64,000 nucleotides of DNA, taken from an uncultured Spartobacteria bacterium (GTDB lineage: Bacteria > Verrucomicrobiota > Verrucomicrobiia > Chthoniobacterales > JAATET01). Position 1 is the stretch's first letter. Every line of letters starts with the position of its first letter. This document shows, piece by piece, positions 1 to 8,967 of this stretch. A program made the position numbers and the translations under genes. The stretch spans positions 1 through 64,000 of the forward strand of contig CALLUD010000006.1 in NCBI GenBank assembly GCA_938011325.1. Direction: 5' to 3'. The notes beneath the pieces are model-generated. The model was not told the DNA's origin, made no database searches, and saw only the letters and a program-made list of their open reading frames with translations.

Positions 1-2
1 TC

Positions 3-134
3 GCCTCCATATTGCTCTCCCCCGTGTTCTACCCACTTGAAACAGCGAAGAACCCCTGGTTCTCGGTCTGGGCGGCTGCGCAATTTTCCGGGTTCGCCGC
101 CGGGGCGTTTTCACCCGTTAAAGATTTCCTTTAG
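3..134 (+). CDS. C-terminal fragment of a hydrophobic protein (5' end outside window)
   Basis: An open frame enters from the left edge and stops with TAG at 132-134, giving 43 residues. The segment is hydrophobic and aromatic, with LLSPVFYPLE near its start and an FSGFAAGAF stretch near its end, so it looks like the tail of a membrane protein. A strong hairpin follows 12 bases after the stop, which fits the end of a transcription unit. The family cannot be named from so little sequence. The call rests on the open frame plus the terminator-like hairpin. Confidence 0.4.
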   Translation, partial: ASILLSPVFYPLETAKNPWFSVWAAAQFSGFAAGAFSPVKDFL

Positions 135-145
135 GGGATGATTCG

Positions 146-173
146 TTCCCCGCTCCGTTGGGGGAGCGGGGAA
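146..173 (+). terminator. Hairpin terminator after the partial first gene
   Basis: A perfect 11-bp inverted repeat, TTCCCCGCTCC (146-156) and GGAGCGGGGAA (163-173), encloses a 6-base loop. It lies just after the stop at 132-134 and before the gene starting at 229. There is no long U tract, only a short T run about 10 bases later, so intrinsic termination is likely but not certain. Confidence 0.55.
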
Positions 174-228
174 CGGGTCCGTCTTTTCCGCCGGTCCGTG
201 GGCATTCCACGAACCCCTCCGAATCTGC

Positions 229-2556
229 ATGATGCCATCCATTAATTTGCCCTGGGAGCCGTTGCGAAAAGCGTTCCTTCCGCTTCTCCTCGCCGCTGCC
301 GCCAGTCTCGCGGCCCAGGCTCAGGTCCCGAGCAAGGTGGGTGAACGTCTCACGCGTGGCGAATCGCTGACGATTGTCACCTACGGCACAAGCCTCACGG
401 CGGGCGGTGAATGGGTCCGGCAGCTCGCGCAGATTATGGAGGCCAGGTTTCCGGGCCAGGTCACAATCGTGAACACCGCCAAAGGCGGGATGACCTCCAA
501 ATGGGGTGTCGCCCACCTCGACGAACGCGTCCTCGCGCACAAACCGGATGTCGTCTTTCTGGAATTCGCCGTGAACGATGCGGTCGAACGTTTTCATCTC
601 TCCGCTCCGAAGGCCCGGCAAAACCTGGTGACCATGATCGACCGGATTCGTCGCGCGAATCCCAAGGCGGAGATCATCCTGCAGACCACCAATCCCGTCA
701 TCGACCGGCCCCAAGGGCACGACGGCCATCGTCCGGATCTCGAGGCCATGTTCGCGGCGGTGCGGGAAGTCGCGAAGGAAAAGAAAACCGTCCTCATTGA
801 TCACGAAGCCGGCTGGAAGCGCGAATTGGCGAAGGGCGAGGACCATTATCGCGAACTCGTTCCCGACGGACTCCACCCAAACGAGCGCGGCGACTCGGTC
901 GTGGCCGTGCCGGCGATCCTCACCGCGCTCGGAATATCCGACGACGGGACGGTCTCCTCCCCTCACCCGGTCGAAAAACCCGACGGCGTCACCCGCAGCG
1001 ACATCCTCGTCTACGGCGGCACTTCCGCCGCGGTGGTGGCGGCGGTGCAGGCAAAGCGGATGGGCAAAAGCGTGGTTCTGCTGACGCCGGACAAGCACCT
1101 CGGCGGAATGACCAGCAGCGGACTGGGTTGGACAGACCTTGGCGACAAACGGACCATCGGCGGCCTGAGCCGTGAGTTTTTCCAACGCGTTTACGAGCAC
1201 TACCAAAGCGACACCGCGTGGAAGCAGCAGCGAAGGGAGGATTTCGGCGGTGCCGCGCAGGGCACGTCCGCCACGGACGATGAATCAAAAACGATGTGGG
1301 TCTTCGAGCCGCACGTCGCGGAGGGCATTTTCAATCGATGGATCGAGGAGAACAACATTCCGGTCGTGCATGGCCGGCTCGACCTGCAGGCCGGAGTGGC
1401 AAAACGCGGCCCGCACATCGAGGCCATTCGCACCGAGGATGGCCGCGTATTCGCCGCGAATGTCTTCATCGACGCCACCTACGAGGGCGACCTCATGTCA
1501 AAGGCCGGCGTCCGCTACGCGGTCGGCCGCGAATCGAACCGCACCTACGGTGAAACGCTTAACGGCATCCAGGTCCGCAACGCCGTGAAGAATCAACTGC
1601 CCAAGGGCATCAGTCCCTACGTGCGGCCCGGCGATCCCGGCAGCGGACTTCTCCCCGGAGTCAATCCCAACGCCGGCGGTCCGGACGGCGAAGGCGACGA
1701 CAAAATCCAAGCCTACTGCTATCGCATGGTGCTCACCGACGCAGACGAAAATCGCGTCCCGGTTCCAAAACCCGAGGGTTACAACGAAGCCGACTACGAA
1801 ATCCTTTTCCGCGCCATCGAAGCCGGACAGACGAGCAGGTTCTTCAAATTCGACTTTGTGCCCAACCGAAAGACGGATTCGAACAACGCCTCCGGCATTT
1901 CCACCGACTTCATCGGCATGAGCTACGCGTATCCCGAGGCCGGTTACGCGGAGCGGGAGGAAATTACCCGGGCGCATGAACGCTGGCAGCGCGGCCTGAT
2001 CTGGACGCTCCAGAATCACCCGCGCGTTCCCGCCGATCTCCGCGAGAGCTACCGCAAGTGGGGACTGCCCCGGGATGAATTCGCCGACAACGAAAACTGG
2101 CCCTACCAACTCTACGTGCGGGAAGCGCGGCGGATGATCGGCGAATTCGTGATGACCGAAAAGACGCTCCGGAACAAACACGGCGTGAAACGCTCCGTCG
2201 GCATGGGTTCCTACGCGATGGATTCGCACAACGTGCAGCGCATCGTCGACACGCACGGACACCTCATCAACGAAGGCGATGTTCAGAAACCCACCGAGGG
2301 GCCCTACCAAATCGATTACGGTGCGATCGTTCCCAAACGCGCTGAAGTCGACAACCTTCTCGTGCCGGTGTGCGTCTCCGCTTCGCACATCGCCTACGGC
2401 TCGATTCGCATGGAGCCGGTGTTCATGATTCTCGGTCAATCCGCGGCCACCGCGGCGGCACTCGCCGTCGAGAAGAAGATCCCCGTGCAGGCGGTGGACT
2501 ACAAGGACCTCAAGGCAAGGCTGCTTCAGGACGGACAGGTCCTGGAACTCAGGTAA
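229..2556 (+). CDS. Secreted SGNH-hydrolase / FAD-dependent oxidoreductase fusion
   Basis: This 775-residue protein joins two enzymes. Residues 1-31 form a signal peptide. Residues about 45-235 are an SGNH/GDSL esterase domain: the nucleophile block is YGTSLT (S55), a second block has N116 in EFAVNDA, and the Asp/His pair is in PDGLHP (D213, H216). Residues about 257-775 are an FAD_oxidored-family domain that starts with the dinucleotide-binding motif VYGGTSAAVVAA and contains GGMTSSGLGWTD and a C-terminal GQSAATAAALA helix. Both parts have homologues on the opposite strand at 5322-8243, so the fusion combines functions that are separate genes next door. The family is common near polysaccharide-degradation genes of Verrucomicrobia and Planctomycetes; the substrate is unknown. 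The start could be either of two adjacent ATGs (229 or 232), and there is no clear Shine-Dalgarno. Confidence 0.85.
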   Translation: MMPSINLPWEPLRKAFLPLLLAAAASLAAQAQVPSKVGERLTRGESLTIVTYGTSLTAGGEWVRQLAQIMEARFPGQVTIVNTAKGGMTSKWGVAHLDERVLAHKPDVVFLEFAVNDAVERFHLSAPKARQNLVTMIDRIRRANPKAEIILQTTNPVIDRPQGHDGHRPDLEAMFAAVREVAKEKKTVLIDHEAGWKRELAKGEDHYRELVPDGLHPNERGDSVVAVPAILTALGISDDGTVSSPHPVEKPDGVTRSDILVYGGTSAAVVAAVQAKRMGKSVVLLTPDKHLGGMTSSGLGWTDLGDKRTIGGLSREFFQRVYEHYQSDTAWKQQRREDFGGAAQGTSATDDESKTMWVFEPHVAEGIFNRWIEENNIPVVHGRLDLQAGVAKRGPHIEAIRTEDGRVFAANVFIDATYEGDLMSKAGVRYAVGRESNRTYGETLNGIQVRNAVKNQLPKGISPYVRPGDPGSGLLPGVNPNAGGPDGEGDDKIQAYCYRMVLTDADENRVPVPKPEGYNEADYEILFRAIEAGQTSRFFKFDFVPNRKTDSNNASGISTDFIGMSYAYPEAGYAEREEITRAHERWQRGLIWTLQNHPRVPADLRESYRKWGLPRDEFADNENWPYQLYVREARRMIGEFVMTEKTLRNKHGVKRSVGMGSYAMDSHNVQRIVDTHGHLINEGDVQKPTEGPYQIDYGAIVPKRAEVDNLLVPVCVSASHIAYGSIRMEPVFMILGQSAATAAALAVEKKIPVQAVDYKDLKARLLQDGQVLELR

Positions 2557-2580
2557 CGCGACGCAGCCAACCGCTGACGC

Positions 2581-5316
2581 CTATTCCTCAACCGTAGCGA
2601 CCTCGGCGAAGGAAGCGACCGGCGCCGAGACGGGATCGACGTTCCAGCCTTCCAGGAACAGCTCCGCACCGGCCGGCACGTTCTGCGGCGTGTCGATGAC
2701 GATCGTCTTTTCCTCGCCGGGAAGCAGGCTCACGAAGTTGTCGGAGTAAAACGTCGGCCGGATCGGCTTTCCGCCTTTCTTCTCGAGAAGCTTCAGCTGA
2801 ACCATGAAGGCGAGTCCCTTGCCGGGAGTCCTGAGCCGCACTTGCAAGGCCGGGCGGCCGTCGAGCGTCACTCGCCGCGCTTCCGACGCCAAACGCACCT
2901 TCGGCAGCTTGTTGATCGCCTCGAAGCCTCCATACAGCGGACCCGAGTTTGTGCCGGGGCCGGCGTATTTGTCGTTCGAACGCCAGTAGAACGTGTCGGC
3001 AATCGGCGCGCCCGATTGGTCGTTAACGTCGAGCCGGATGAAATGAACCGGCGTCAGTTCGGCGGGCAGCTCGAGCGTCAGCAGGTCGTTCGCCACGGCA
3101 TCTGCGGCCACGTCGAACTTTTTCTCCTGGTCGACGCGGAGCTTCATGTTGGCGTCAAACACGCGCGCCCGCACCTTCGCCTCCTCCAGCGGCTTCATCA
3201 GCTCGTTGTTCACGGAAACCGTGTTCCGGATGAAGTCGAACTGCGCGTGGATCGGCTCCAGCGCGTCCTGGGTGAAATAGAGCGCCGCGGTCGGCTCGAG
3301 CGACCAGTCCCACATGCGGCCGGCCACCTGTCGCGCCGGGCTGTTGTGATACCAGAAGAGCAACCCGGAGCAGAAACGGTCGCCAAACTCGTAGCGGTTG
3401 CGGTTCCAGTTTTCCCAAATCCCGCGATAGGAAATCGCGCCGACCATCTGCGCCTTCTTCGCGAATTCTTCGATGCTCTTTGGCTTGCCGTATTGATCAA
3501 CCGCCGTCGCGAGATCGGCCGCAACGCGGTGGAATCCGCCGCCGTCGAGGTATTTCCAGACCTGCTCGTTGATCGGCCAGAGGTCCTTCGCGTCCATCAT
3601 CTCGCGCAGACCGTCGATGGTCGGCACGCACGGAGCACCGTATTCCGGACAGAATCCGTTGATGCGGCTGCCGCGCTGCGACGCGGTGTCGTCGTAGTAA
3701 TACATCGGGTTGAGAAACACGTAGGGGCTGCGGTCGTGGATGCCGTCGCGCTCGGACTGCACCTGGTAACCGCGCGTGCCATCGAGCCCGTTTACGAGAT
3801 CCTCGATGGCGATGACGTCGTCCCGCTCGTTCGCCGACACCCAGTAACCCTGGCTCGCGTGGTTGCGCAGTCGCTTGATCGTGTCGGCGACGTTCGCGCG
3901 GTAGAGGTCGCGGTCCTCGGGTTTGTCGGTGTCGCCGGTTTGCCAGAATTCCGTCCAGACGATGATGCCGAGTTCGTCGCACAACTCGTAGAAGCGATCC
4001 GACTCCGCAATGCCGCCGCCCCACAGCCGGAGAAAATTCACGCCGGACTGCCGCGTGTAGCGCAGCTCGGCCTCGGTGCGGGCGTCTGAATTTCGCAACA
4101 TTGCCTCGGGAATCCAGTTGCTGCCGCGCACGAAGAACCGGCTGCCGTTCACGTAAAACATGCGGCTGCCGTCCGGCGTGTTGAGGTCCGACGTGATCTC
4201 ACGAATCCCGAAGCGATCCGTGAGCCGATCGGAGACGGCACCGTTGACCACAGCCTCGACGGCAAGGTCGTAGAGATGCGGCTCGCCCTTGTTGAACGGC
4301 CACCAGAGCTTCGGTTCCTTCATGACGAGGCTCGGAAATTCCCCGGGCGTGAACGTGACCTCCTTCGTCTCGCGCGGGGCGAGCTCGACCTCCCGCTGCA
4401 CCGCGATGCCCGCGGCGGGCGCGGCGACCTTGATCGTCGTCTTTTTCGGTTCCTCGGTGAGATTAATGGCTTCAACGAGAATTGTCGCGGAGGCCGGCGA
4501 GGTTTTCGGCAACGGGAGTTTGGTTTTGACGAAGGGATTGCGCACGACCACGTCGCCCACGGCGCGGACCTTCACGTCGCGCCAGATGCCCGTGTTGCGA
4601 TCGCGAATGCCAGCCGGGAACATGAAGTCCCAGCCCACGCTCATGAGCATGGTCGTGTTCCTGCCAATCCTCCCATCGCCGCCGTTGGCGTTTTCGCCGA
4701 TGGCGCCCGCCTTCTTTTCCTTCTTCCGGAAACCGCCGGGCTCGTCGACCGGCTTGACGAGAACCGCCAGCGCGTTGTCGCCGGAGCGATCGATGACGTC
4801 GGTGGCGTCGAAGTAACCGCGATGGAACATGCCGGCCATGTCGCCGAGTTTGCGGCCGTTGAGCCAGATCTCGGCGCGGTAGTTGATCCCGTCGAATTGC
4901 AGGACCACGCGGCGATCCTTGAACGACGGCGGCAGACGGAACTTCGTGCGAAACCAGTAGGTGTAAAAGTCGGGTCCAGTTTCGGCAAGATCGGGGATCC
5001 GATGGAGTTCGTGCGCGTTGTTCAGGCCGTGGTAGGGCTCGGGATACACGCCGGCAGCCACGAGACTGTTCAGCACGGTTCCGGGAACGATCGCGGGCAG
5101 CCATCCCTGCGCATTCCACGACGGTTTGGAAATCTCCGCGCCGCCCGCCCGCGCCTTTTTCACCTGCTGCATCACCCAGCGCTGGGAGCCGTGGTCGATC
5201 TCCGGAGAACGCAGGGAAATCATGATATCATCTTCACCGGCACTGGCGGATCGAGGCTGGATGACCGCGAGGCACGCGGCGCTCAGGAGAATTCGGAGAG
5301 AAATGAAATCAAACAC
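2581..5316 (-). CDS. Secreted glycoside hydrolase family 2 protein (beta-mannosidase / exo-glucosaminidase-like)
   Basis: About 911 residues with a signal peptide (residues 1-26, ending SASA). The order is GH2 sugar-binding jelly roll (about 65-250), immunoglobulin-like domain (about 260-375), TIM barrel (about 380-690) and C-terminal beta domains. The catalytic acid/base is E497 in WVSANE and the nucleophile is E558 in FCPEYGAP; both are present, so the enzyme should be active. The HELHRIPDL and YWFRTKFRLP segments resemble beta-mannosidases and exo-beta-D-glucosaminidases; the exact sugar is not determinable. I chose GTG at 5316 because it begins the signal peptide 5 bases after the stop of the upstream SGNH gene. 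A longer in-frame ATG at 5538 would run through that gene and is rejected. It is the last gene of a three-gene operon. Confidence 0.85.
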   Translation of the reverse strand: MFDFISLRILLSAACLAVIQPRSASAGEDDIMISLRSPEIDHGSQRWVMQQVKKARAGGAEISKPSWNAQGWLPAIVPGTVLNSLVAAGVYPEPYHGLNNAHELHRIPDLAETGPDFYTYWFRTKFRLPPSFKDRRVVLQFDGINYRAEIWLNGRKLGDMAGMFHRGYFDATDVIDRSGDNALAVLVKPVDEPGGFRKKEKKAGAIGENANGGDGRIGRNTTMLMSVGWDFMFPAGIRDRNTGIWRDVKVRAVGDVVVRNPFVKTKLPLPKTSPASATILVEAINLTEEPKKTTIKVAAPAAGIAVQREVELAPRETKEVTFTPGEFPSLVMKEPKLWWPFNKGEPHLYDLAVEAVVNGAVSDRLTDRFGIREITSDLNTPDGSRMFYVNGSRFFVRGSNWIPEAMLRNSDARTEAELRYTRQSGVNFLRLWGGGIAESDRFYELCDELGIIVWTEFWQTGDTDKPEDRDLYRANVADTIKRLRNHASQGYWVSANERDDVIAIEDLVNGLDGTRGYQVQSERDGIHDRSPYVFLNPMYYYDDTASQRGSRINGFCPEYGAPCVPTIDGLREMMDAKDLWPINEQVWKYLDGGGFHRVAADLATAVDQYGKPKSIEEFAKKAQMVGAISYRGIWENWNRNRYEFGDRFCSGLLFWYHNSPARQVAGRMWDWSLEPTAALYFTQDALEPIHAQFDFIRNTVSVNNELMKPLEEAKVRARVFDANMKLRVDQEKKFDVAADAVANDLLTLELPAELTPVHFIRLDVNDQSGAPIADTFYWRSNDKYAGPGTNSGPLYGGFEAINKLPKVRLASEARRVTLDGRPALQVRLRTPGKGLAFMVQLKLLEKKGGKPIRPTFYSDNFVSLLPGEEKTIVIDTPQNVPAGAELFLEGWNVDPVSAPVASFAEVATVEE

Positions 5317-5321
5317 GGGAA

Positions 5322-6188
5322 TCAGGAAGGGTCCGTGCGCCGGGCCCACGAATGGACGCCGATCAGCAGCAAGGATGCGACCGCGGACAGCGCAATCGAC
5401 GACGGTTCCGGCACCGCGATGAGAGCGGACTTGAGATTGGCAAACGTGACCAGCGTGGCGGCCGTGGCGGAAGGATGCACGCCATCCGGCACGTAGGTTT
5501 TGTAGAGATTGAAATCGGTGTCGTGGATCTCTTTCCACGTCGCATAATTGTCCACGAGCAACAGGTCTTGCTCGGCGGCCACGTCGCGATACACCTGATG
5601 GTAGCTCGCGAGGTCCGGTCGCCGCGAGATCGGGTTGGCGGCGGTGTCGTAGGCGACGTTCATGGTCATCAGGATGATCTCGGCAAACGGGTTCTGCGCC
5701 CTGATGCTCGTGATCATCGACTCCAGATTCGACTTTGCGCGGGCCAGCGTGATGGGCGGATAAGCATCCATGGTGTTGGTGTTGCCATTGACGCCGAATT
5801 GAGTGAATGCGTCGTTCATCGAAAACTCGATGATGACCACGGCGGGATTTTTGCTCAGCACGGCCGACGAAAGCAGCTGCACCCCTGTATTGGACGCCTT
5901 GCCGGATTGACCGCTGTTAATGACGGTCGCCAGTCCCGGGTAAACGGCCTCCAGCCAGTTTCGAAGATCATTCACCCACTGCCCGGCGCGGATCGACGCG
6001 ACGCTTCCCGTGGTGGCATTGGCCGTAAGGCTTGTGCCGTAGGCGACCACAACCTGCGGCTCTCCATTTTTCAAATTTTCGATGAGCGCAGAGGCGGCGG
6101 CCCGCGGCACCCAACCGGCCATCAGCAAGGCGAGCAGAATACCGCGTCCACCTCGGAACGGAATCGGCATAAGCGGTCGGGGGTTCAT
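5322..6188 (-). CDS. SGNH-hydrolase with PEP-CTERM sorting tail
   Basis: This 288-residue exported esterase-like protein has a signal peptide (about 1-33) and an SGNH domain. Block I is YGTSLT (S53), block III is EFSMNDA (N125), and the Asp/His block is PDGVHP (D235, H238). The C-terminus is a classic PEP-CTERM signal: VPEPSS at 259-264, a hydrophobic helix and a terminal Arg-rich tail. That predicts processing by an exosortase and anchoring or release at the cell surface. Its core resembles the N-terminal half of the fusion at 229. Its ATG overlaps the stop of the upstream gene (ATGA), and the GH2 gene follows after 5 bases, so the three are translationally coupled. It is probably a polysaccharide deacetylase or esterase. 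Confidence 0.85.
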   Translation of the reverse strand: MNPRPLMPIPFRGGRGILLALLMAGWVPRAAASALIENLKNGEPQVVVAYGTSLTANATTGSVASIRAGQWVNDLRNWLEAVYPGLATVINSGQSGKASNTGVQLLSSAVLSKNPAVVIIEFSMNDAFTQFGVNGNTNTMDAYPPITLARAKSNLESMITSIRAQNPFAEIILMTMNVAYDTAANPISRRPDLASYHQVYRDVAAEQDLLLVDNYATWKEIHDTDFNLYKTYVPDGVHPSATAATLVTFANLKSALIAVPEPSSIALSAVASLLLIGVHSWARRTDPS

Positions 6189-8243
6189 TTCACGCGCTCG
6201 ATGTTTAGTCGCAGGAATCGCCGCTGCTGCGTGTCCACCGGAAAAACATCACGCACGAGGATGGTCTGGGATTGGCCATCGTCGTTAAGAATGGTCTGCG
6301 TGAGCGCGTCGGAATCGGAACGCCAGTTTTTCAGGTCGTCCGAAATCTGCGGCGCAACCGTCACATCGTCGGCCTTCACACGGGTGTAAACCAGCGACAG
6401 ATAATTCCGGTCGCCGACGCTGCGGATCCCGAGAACGCCGAGACCCCGATTGTCAGGCGCGAGAGGGTTCTTTTGCGCAACGAACTCCGCCAGCGTGGAA
6501 AGCCCGTCAGAATCAGCATCTGCGAAGTCGCCCGAAACATCGGGATCCTCCAGCTGCACCGGCGTGAAGCGCGCTCTGCGCCAGGCATCGAACGGACGAT
6601 CCTTGATTCGAACGAGCGCCCACGCCAGCGTTTCGCTGATCGCGTAATTGACCGAAGGCGCGAGGCCGACCGTGATCGTCTCAGTGCCCTCCGCGAGCAG
6701 GTCGGCCTGCGGATGGAACGCCACCCTCGCATACGTCGACCCCGCTGGAATCGTCACCGACGAGGAAACTTCCGCATAGTCGATGCCGTTGAGCGCGGTG
6801 CCCCCGAGAGTGAGTTCGACCGTGAGCGGAGAGGTCGTGTCGCCCGCGCGCGCAATGGTGATGATCCCCGGCGATGTCGCCGCCGTGCCGACGGGTTCCC
6901 TCACCGAGGCGTTCGTGGCCCAGAGCGACACGGTCGGCAGGGCGTCCACCGGTTGAAACTTCACTGCGTCCGCGACGACATAACCATCGGTGGACGTGTT
7001 GCGAATCAGCACGCTGCCAGCGGTGCCGACGGAAAAGGGGCAGGTGCCGAGCGAAACCCACGTCCCATTTTGCTGACGCTGATCGACTATCCGCGTCGTC
7101 ACGCCCGCCGACGAGATCAAATCGATGGGCACGTTGCTGGCGCGATTCGTGTGAGCGGTCCAGCGGACAAAAACCTCGTAGGTTCCGGACACCGCAAAGT
7201 TGGGCCGAAAGCGCACGGCCTTCGCACCTTTGCCCTCGTTGTTGTCGTGGAGGTAATTCGCCCCGTAGTAGCCGCTTGTGGCCGTGCTTGCGGGCCAGTC
7301 TCCCGTCAATGTCACGCTGCCGCCGTCCGCGTTGTCGATTATGATCGAGTTGTCTTCCGCGTCGGAGTCCCAAGTCAGCTTCTGGCCATCCGCGAGCATC
7401 GGTCGCGATGGCACGGAAAAGAATCTCGTAGTCCGCTTCATTGTAGCCCTCGGGTTTGGCGATCATCACCCGATTGCTGGGGACGTTCGTCAGGCACATC
7501 CGGTAGCAATAAGCCTGCACGCGCGAGTCGCCAGTGCCGTCGGCGCCGCCCGGGGTCGCGTTCACGCCGGGAAGCAGCCCGCTGCCCGGATCACCCGGGA
7601 CCACGTAGGGATCGATGCCATCCGGCAACTGGTTCTTCACCGACAACGCGGCCTGAATGCCGTTGATCGTCTCGCCGTATTGTGAGTTCGGCTCGCGACC
7701 GATGGTATCGGTCACGCCCGCCCGCGCCATCAGGTCTCCCTCGTAGGTGCAATCGATGAACATCGCGGCCCGGAAAACGTTGCCGCTCTCCATCGTGATG
7801 GCGGTCAACCGTTTCCCGCTCATGGTCGCGCCGGCCAGACGCTGATTGAAATAAACCGGCACGCCGGCTTCCTGAATCATCTCGTTGAAGACCTGCTCGG
7901 CGACCTTTGGCTCGAACGTGAACTTCGCGCTCGTCCCACCGTATTTCCGGCCCACCCGAGTGTAAAACTCCCGTGCCATGCCCTGAATGGCGTCGGGAAA
8001 CGAACCGAGATCCGTCCACCCCAGCCCGGCCGAGGTCATGCCGCCGAGGTGATTGTTGAAAACCACCAGCACGACTCTTTTCCCCAGCCGGGCTGCTTCC
8101 ACCGCGGCGATAACACCCCCGGAAGTGCCGCCGTAAATGCAGATGTCCGCATCGACAAACTCCGCCGCCCGAAGGAACGCGAGCGGAAAGACACTCGCGG
8201 CGATACCGGCAAGCAGAGACAGGGAAAAGGAATTCCGGGGCAA
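6185..8243 (-). pseudogene. FAD-dependent oxidoreductase with golvesin/Calx-beta C-terminus, broken by an internal deletion and frameshift
   Basis: The first about 277 codons (8243 to about 7410) encode a signal peptide and an FAD_oxidored domain (IYGGTSGGVIAAVEAA, GGMTSAGLGWTD, IDCTYEGDLMARAG), ending at ADYEILFRAI. The reading then jumps frame: about 7403-6185 encodes MLADGQKLTWD, which matches the last strand of such FAD domains. A golvesin/xanthan-lyase-type carbohydrate-binding module follows (GYYGANYLHDN), then a Calx-beta repeat and a DADSDGLSTLAEF calcium-binding-like tail. In the intact paralogue at 229 about 230 residues separate the two joined points, so roughly 0.7 kb is missing and the frame is broken at about 7400-7410. 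The start is a TTG. It could be true gene decay or an assembly collapse. The 3' end overlaps the SGNH gene by 4 bases. Confidence 0.75.
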
Positions 8244-8576
8244 AGGATCTCGGGAGTTGAGTGAAAGAATGTCGAGACGTCATGCCGCCGGAGGGCGGAA
8301 ACTTAGCAGGGCTTTTCGAGATAGGCGGTGCGGCGTCAGATCATTTGATCGCACCCCTTCTCGTCCGCGTTCCAGACGAACCCTCGCACGCTCGAAAATT
8401 TCGAACCGCAGGGCGAACAACCGTCGCGTTGAACCATGACAAAGTGATCCAGAGTCACTTGTGCGGCCGCCGCTCCCATTTGTCACCCGAGCCCACATCG
8501 GCAGCGCTCTTGCTTTGCTGCAGCTCCGCCGGGGTCCTCTCCTCGCATTGACCATCCGGCTGCCCCGGCCCTGAAA
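8244..8576. other. Non-coding interval with three palindromes
   Basis: No convincing gene is seen in these 333 bases. They hold three dyads that could be operators for the - strand operon starting at 8243. The first is GATCATTTGATC (8339-8350), nested in a wider GGTGCG...CGCACC pair (8327-8332 and 8350-8355). The second is TCGAAAATTTCGA (8392-8404). The third is AAGTGA-7 nt-TCACTT (8442-8460). Regulatory function is inferred only from symmetry and position. Confidence 0.35.
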
Positions 8577-8613
8577 GCAAAGAACCCGAAGGGAACTCCT
8601 TCGGGTTCTTTGC
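8577..8613 (-). terminator. Strong hairpin terminator after the 60-residue protein gene
   Basis: A perfect 16-bp stem (8577-8592 with 8598-8613, core GCAAAGAACCCGAAGG) has a 5-base loop. It lies 14 bases beyond the stop of the small gene at 8628-8810. The stem is nearly symmetrical in strength on both strands, so it may stop transcription from either side. Confidence 0.7.
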
Positions 8614-8627
8614 TCGATTTGAGAAAA

Positions 8628-8810
8628 CTATTGATCCAGGTGCATCGCTTCCTCGATCTGGCGCTCCTCGGGGGATTCCTGCGAAGGCTGCCTGGTATCG
8701 CGAACCCGCAGTTCCCTTTCGAGCTGATGGTCCGGGGAACGATGCTGCGGATCAAGTTGCTCTTCGAATTCGGACTCAACGCCCGTCATCGGTGGATGAT
8801 ATTCGGTCAT
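8628..8810 (-). CDS. Small acidic hydrophilic protein, unknown function
   Basis: A 60-residue protein starting MTEYHPPMTG and rich in Glu, Gln, Asp and Arg, with no membrane segment or Cys. It is supported by one of the clearest ribosome-binding sites in the window (AAAGGAG six bases before the ATG) and by a 16-bp hairpin terminator 14 bases after the stop. It therefore looks like a self-contained single-gene unit. I do not recognise the family; it is probably a disordered cytoplasmic protein. A longer in-frame start at 8990 is rejected because the Shine-Dalgarno marks 8810. Confidence 0.6.
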   Translation of the reverse strand: MTEYHPPMTGVESEFEEQLDPQHRSPDHQLERELRVRDTRQPSQESPEERQIEEAMHLDQ

Positions 8811-8815
8811 TTTGT

Positions 8816-8820
8816 CTCCT
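8816..8820 (-). promoter_or_regulatory. Shine-Dalgarno site fixing the start at 8810
   Basis: AGGAG on the minus strand, five bases before ATG. It is notable because most first genes in this window have none. Confidence 0.7.
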
Positions 8821-8967
8821 TTGCTATTCCATGAAAGGTAGCACAACTCCCCGTTTTTTCCGGGAATTTCTCTCTCTCGCACGCGGCGAATGGAATGCAC
8901 ACGCAGGTGGAGAAATCGCTTTTCCAGCGCGACGGCGCCGCCCTCGTTTGCCATCCTCGGCAAAGCC

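Noticed and set aside
2581..5538. Longer GH2 frame beginning at ATG 5538
   Set aside because: The extra 74 codons lie inside the SGNH PEP-CTERM gene in another frame and do not look like a signal peptide; the GTG at 5316 does.
8261..8551. 96-codon + strand frame in the palindrome-rich interval
   Set aside because: No ribosome site, no domain, and it crosses all three dyads.
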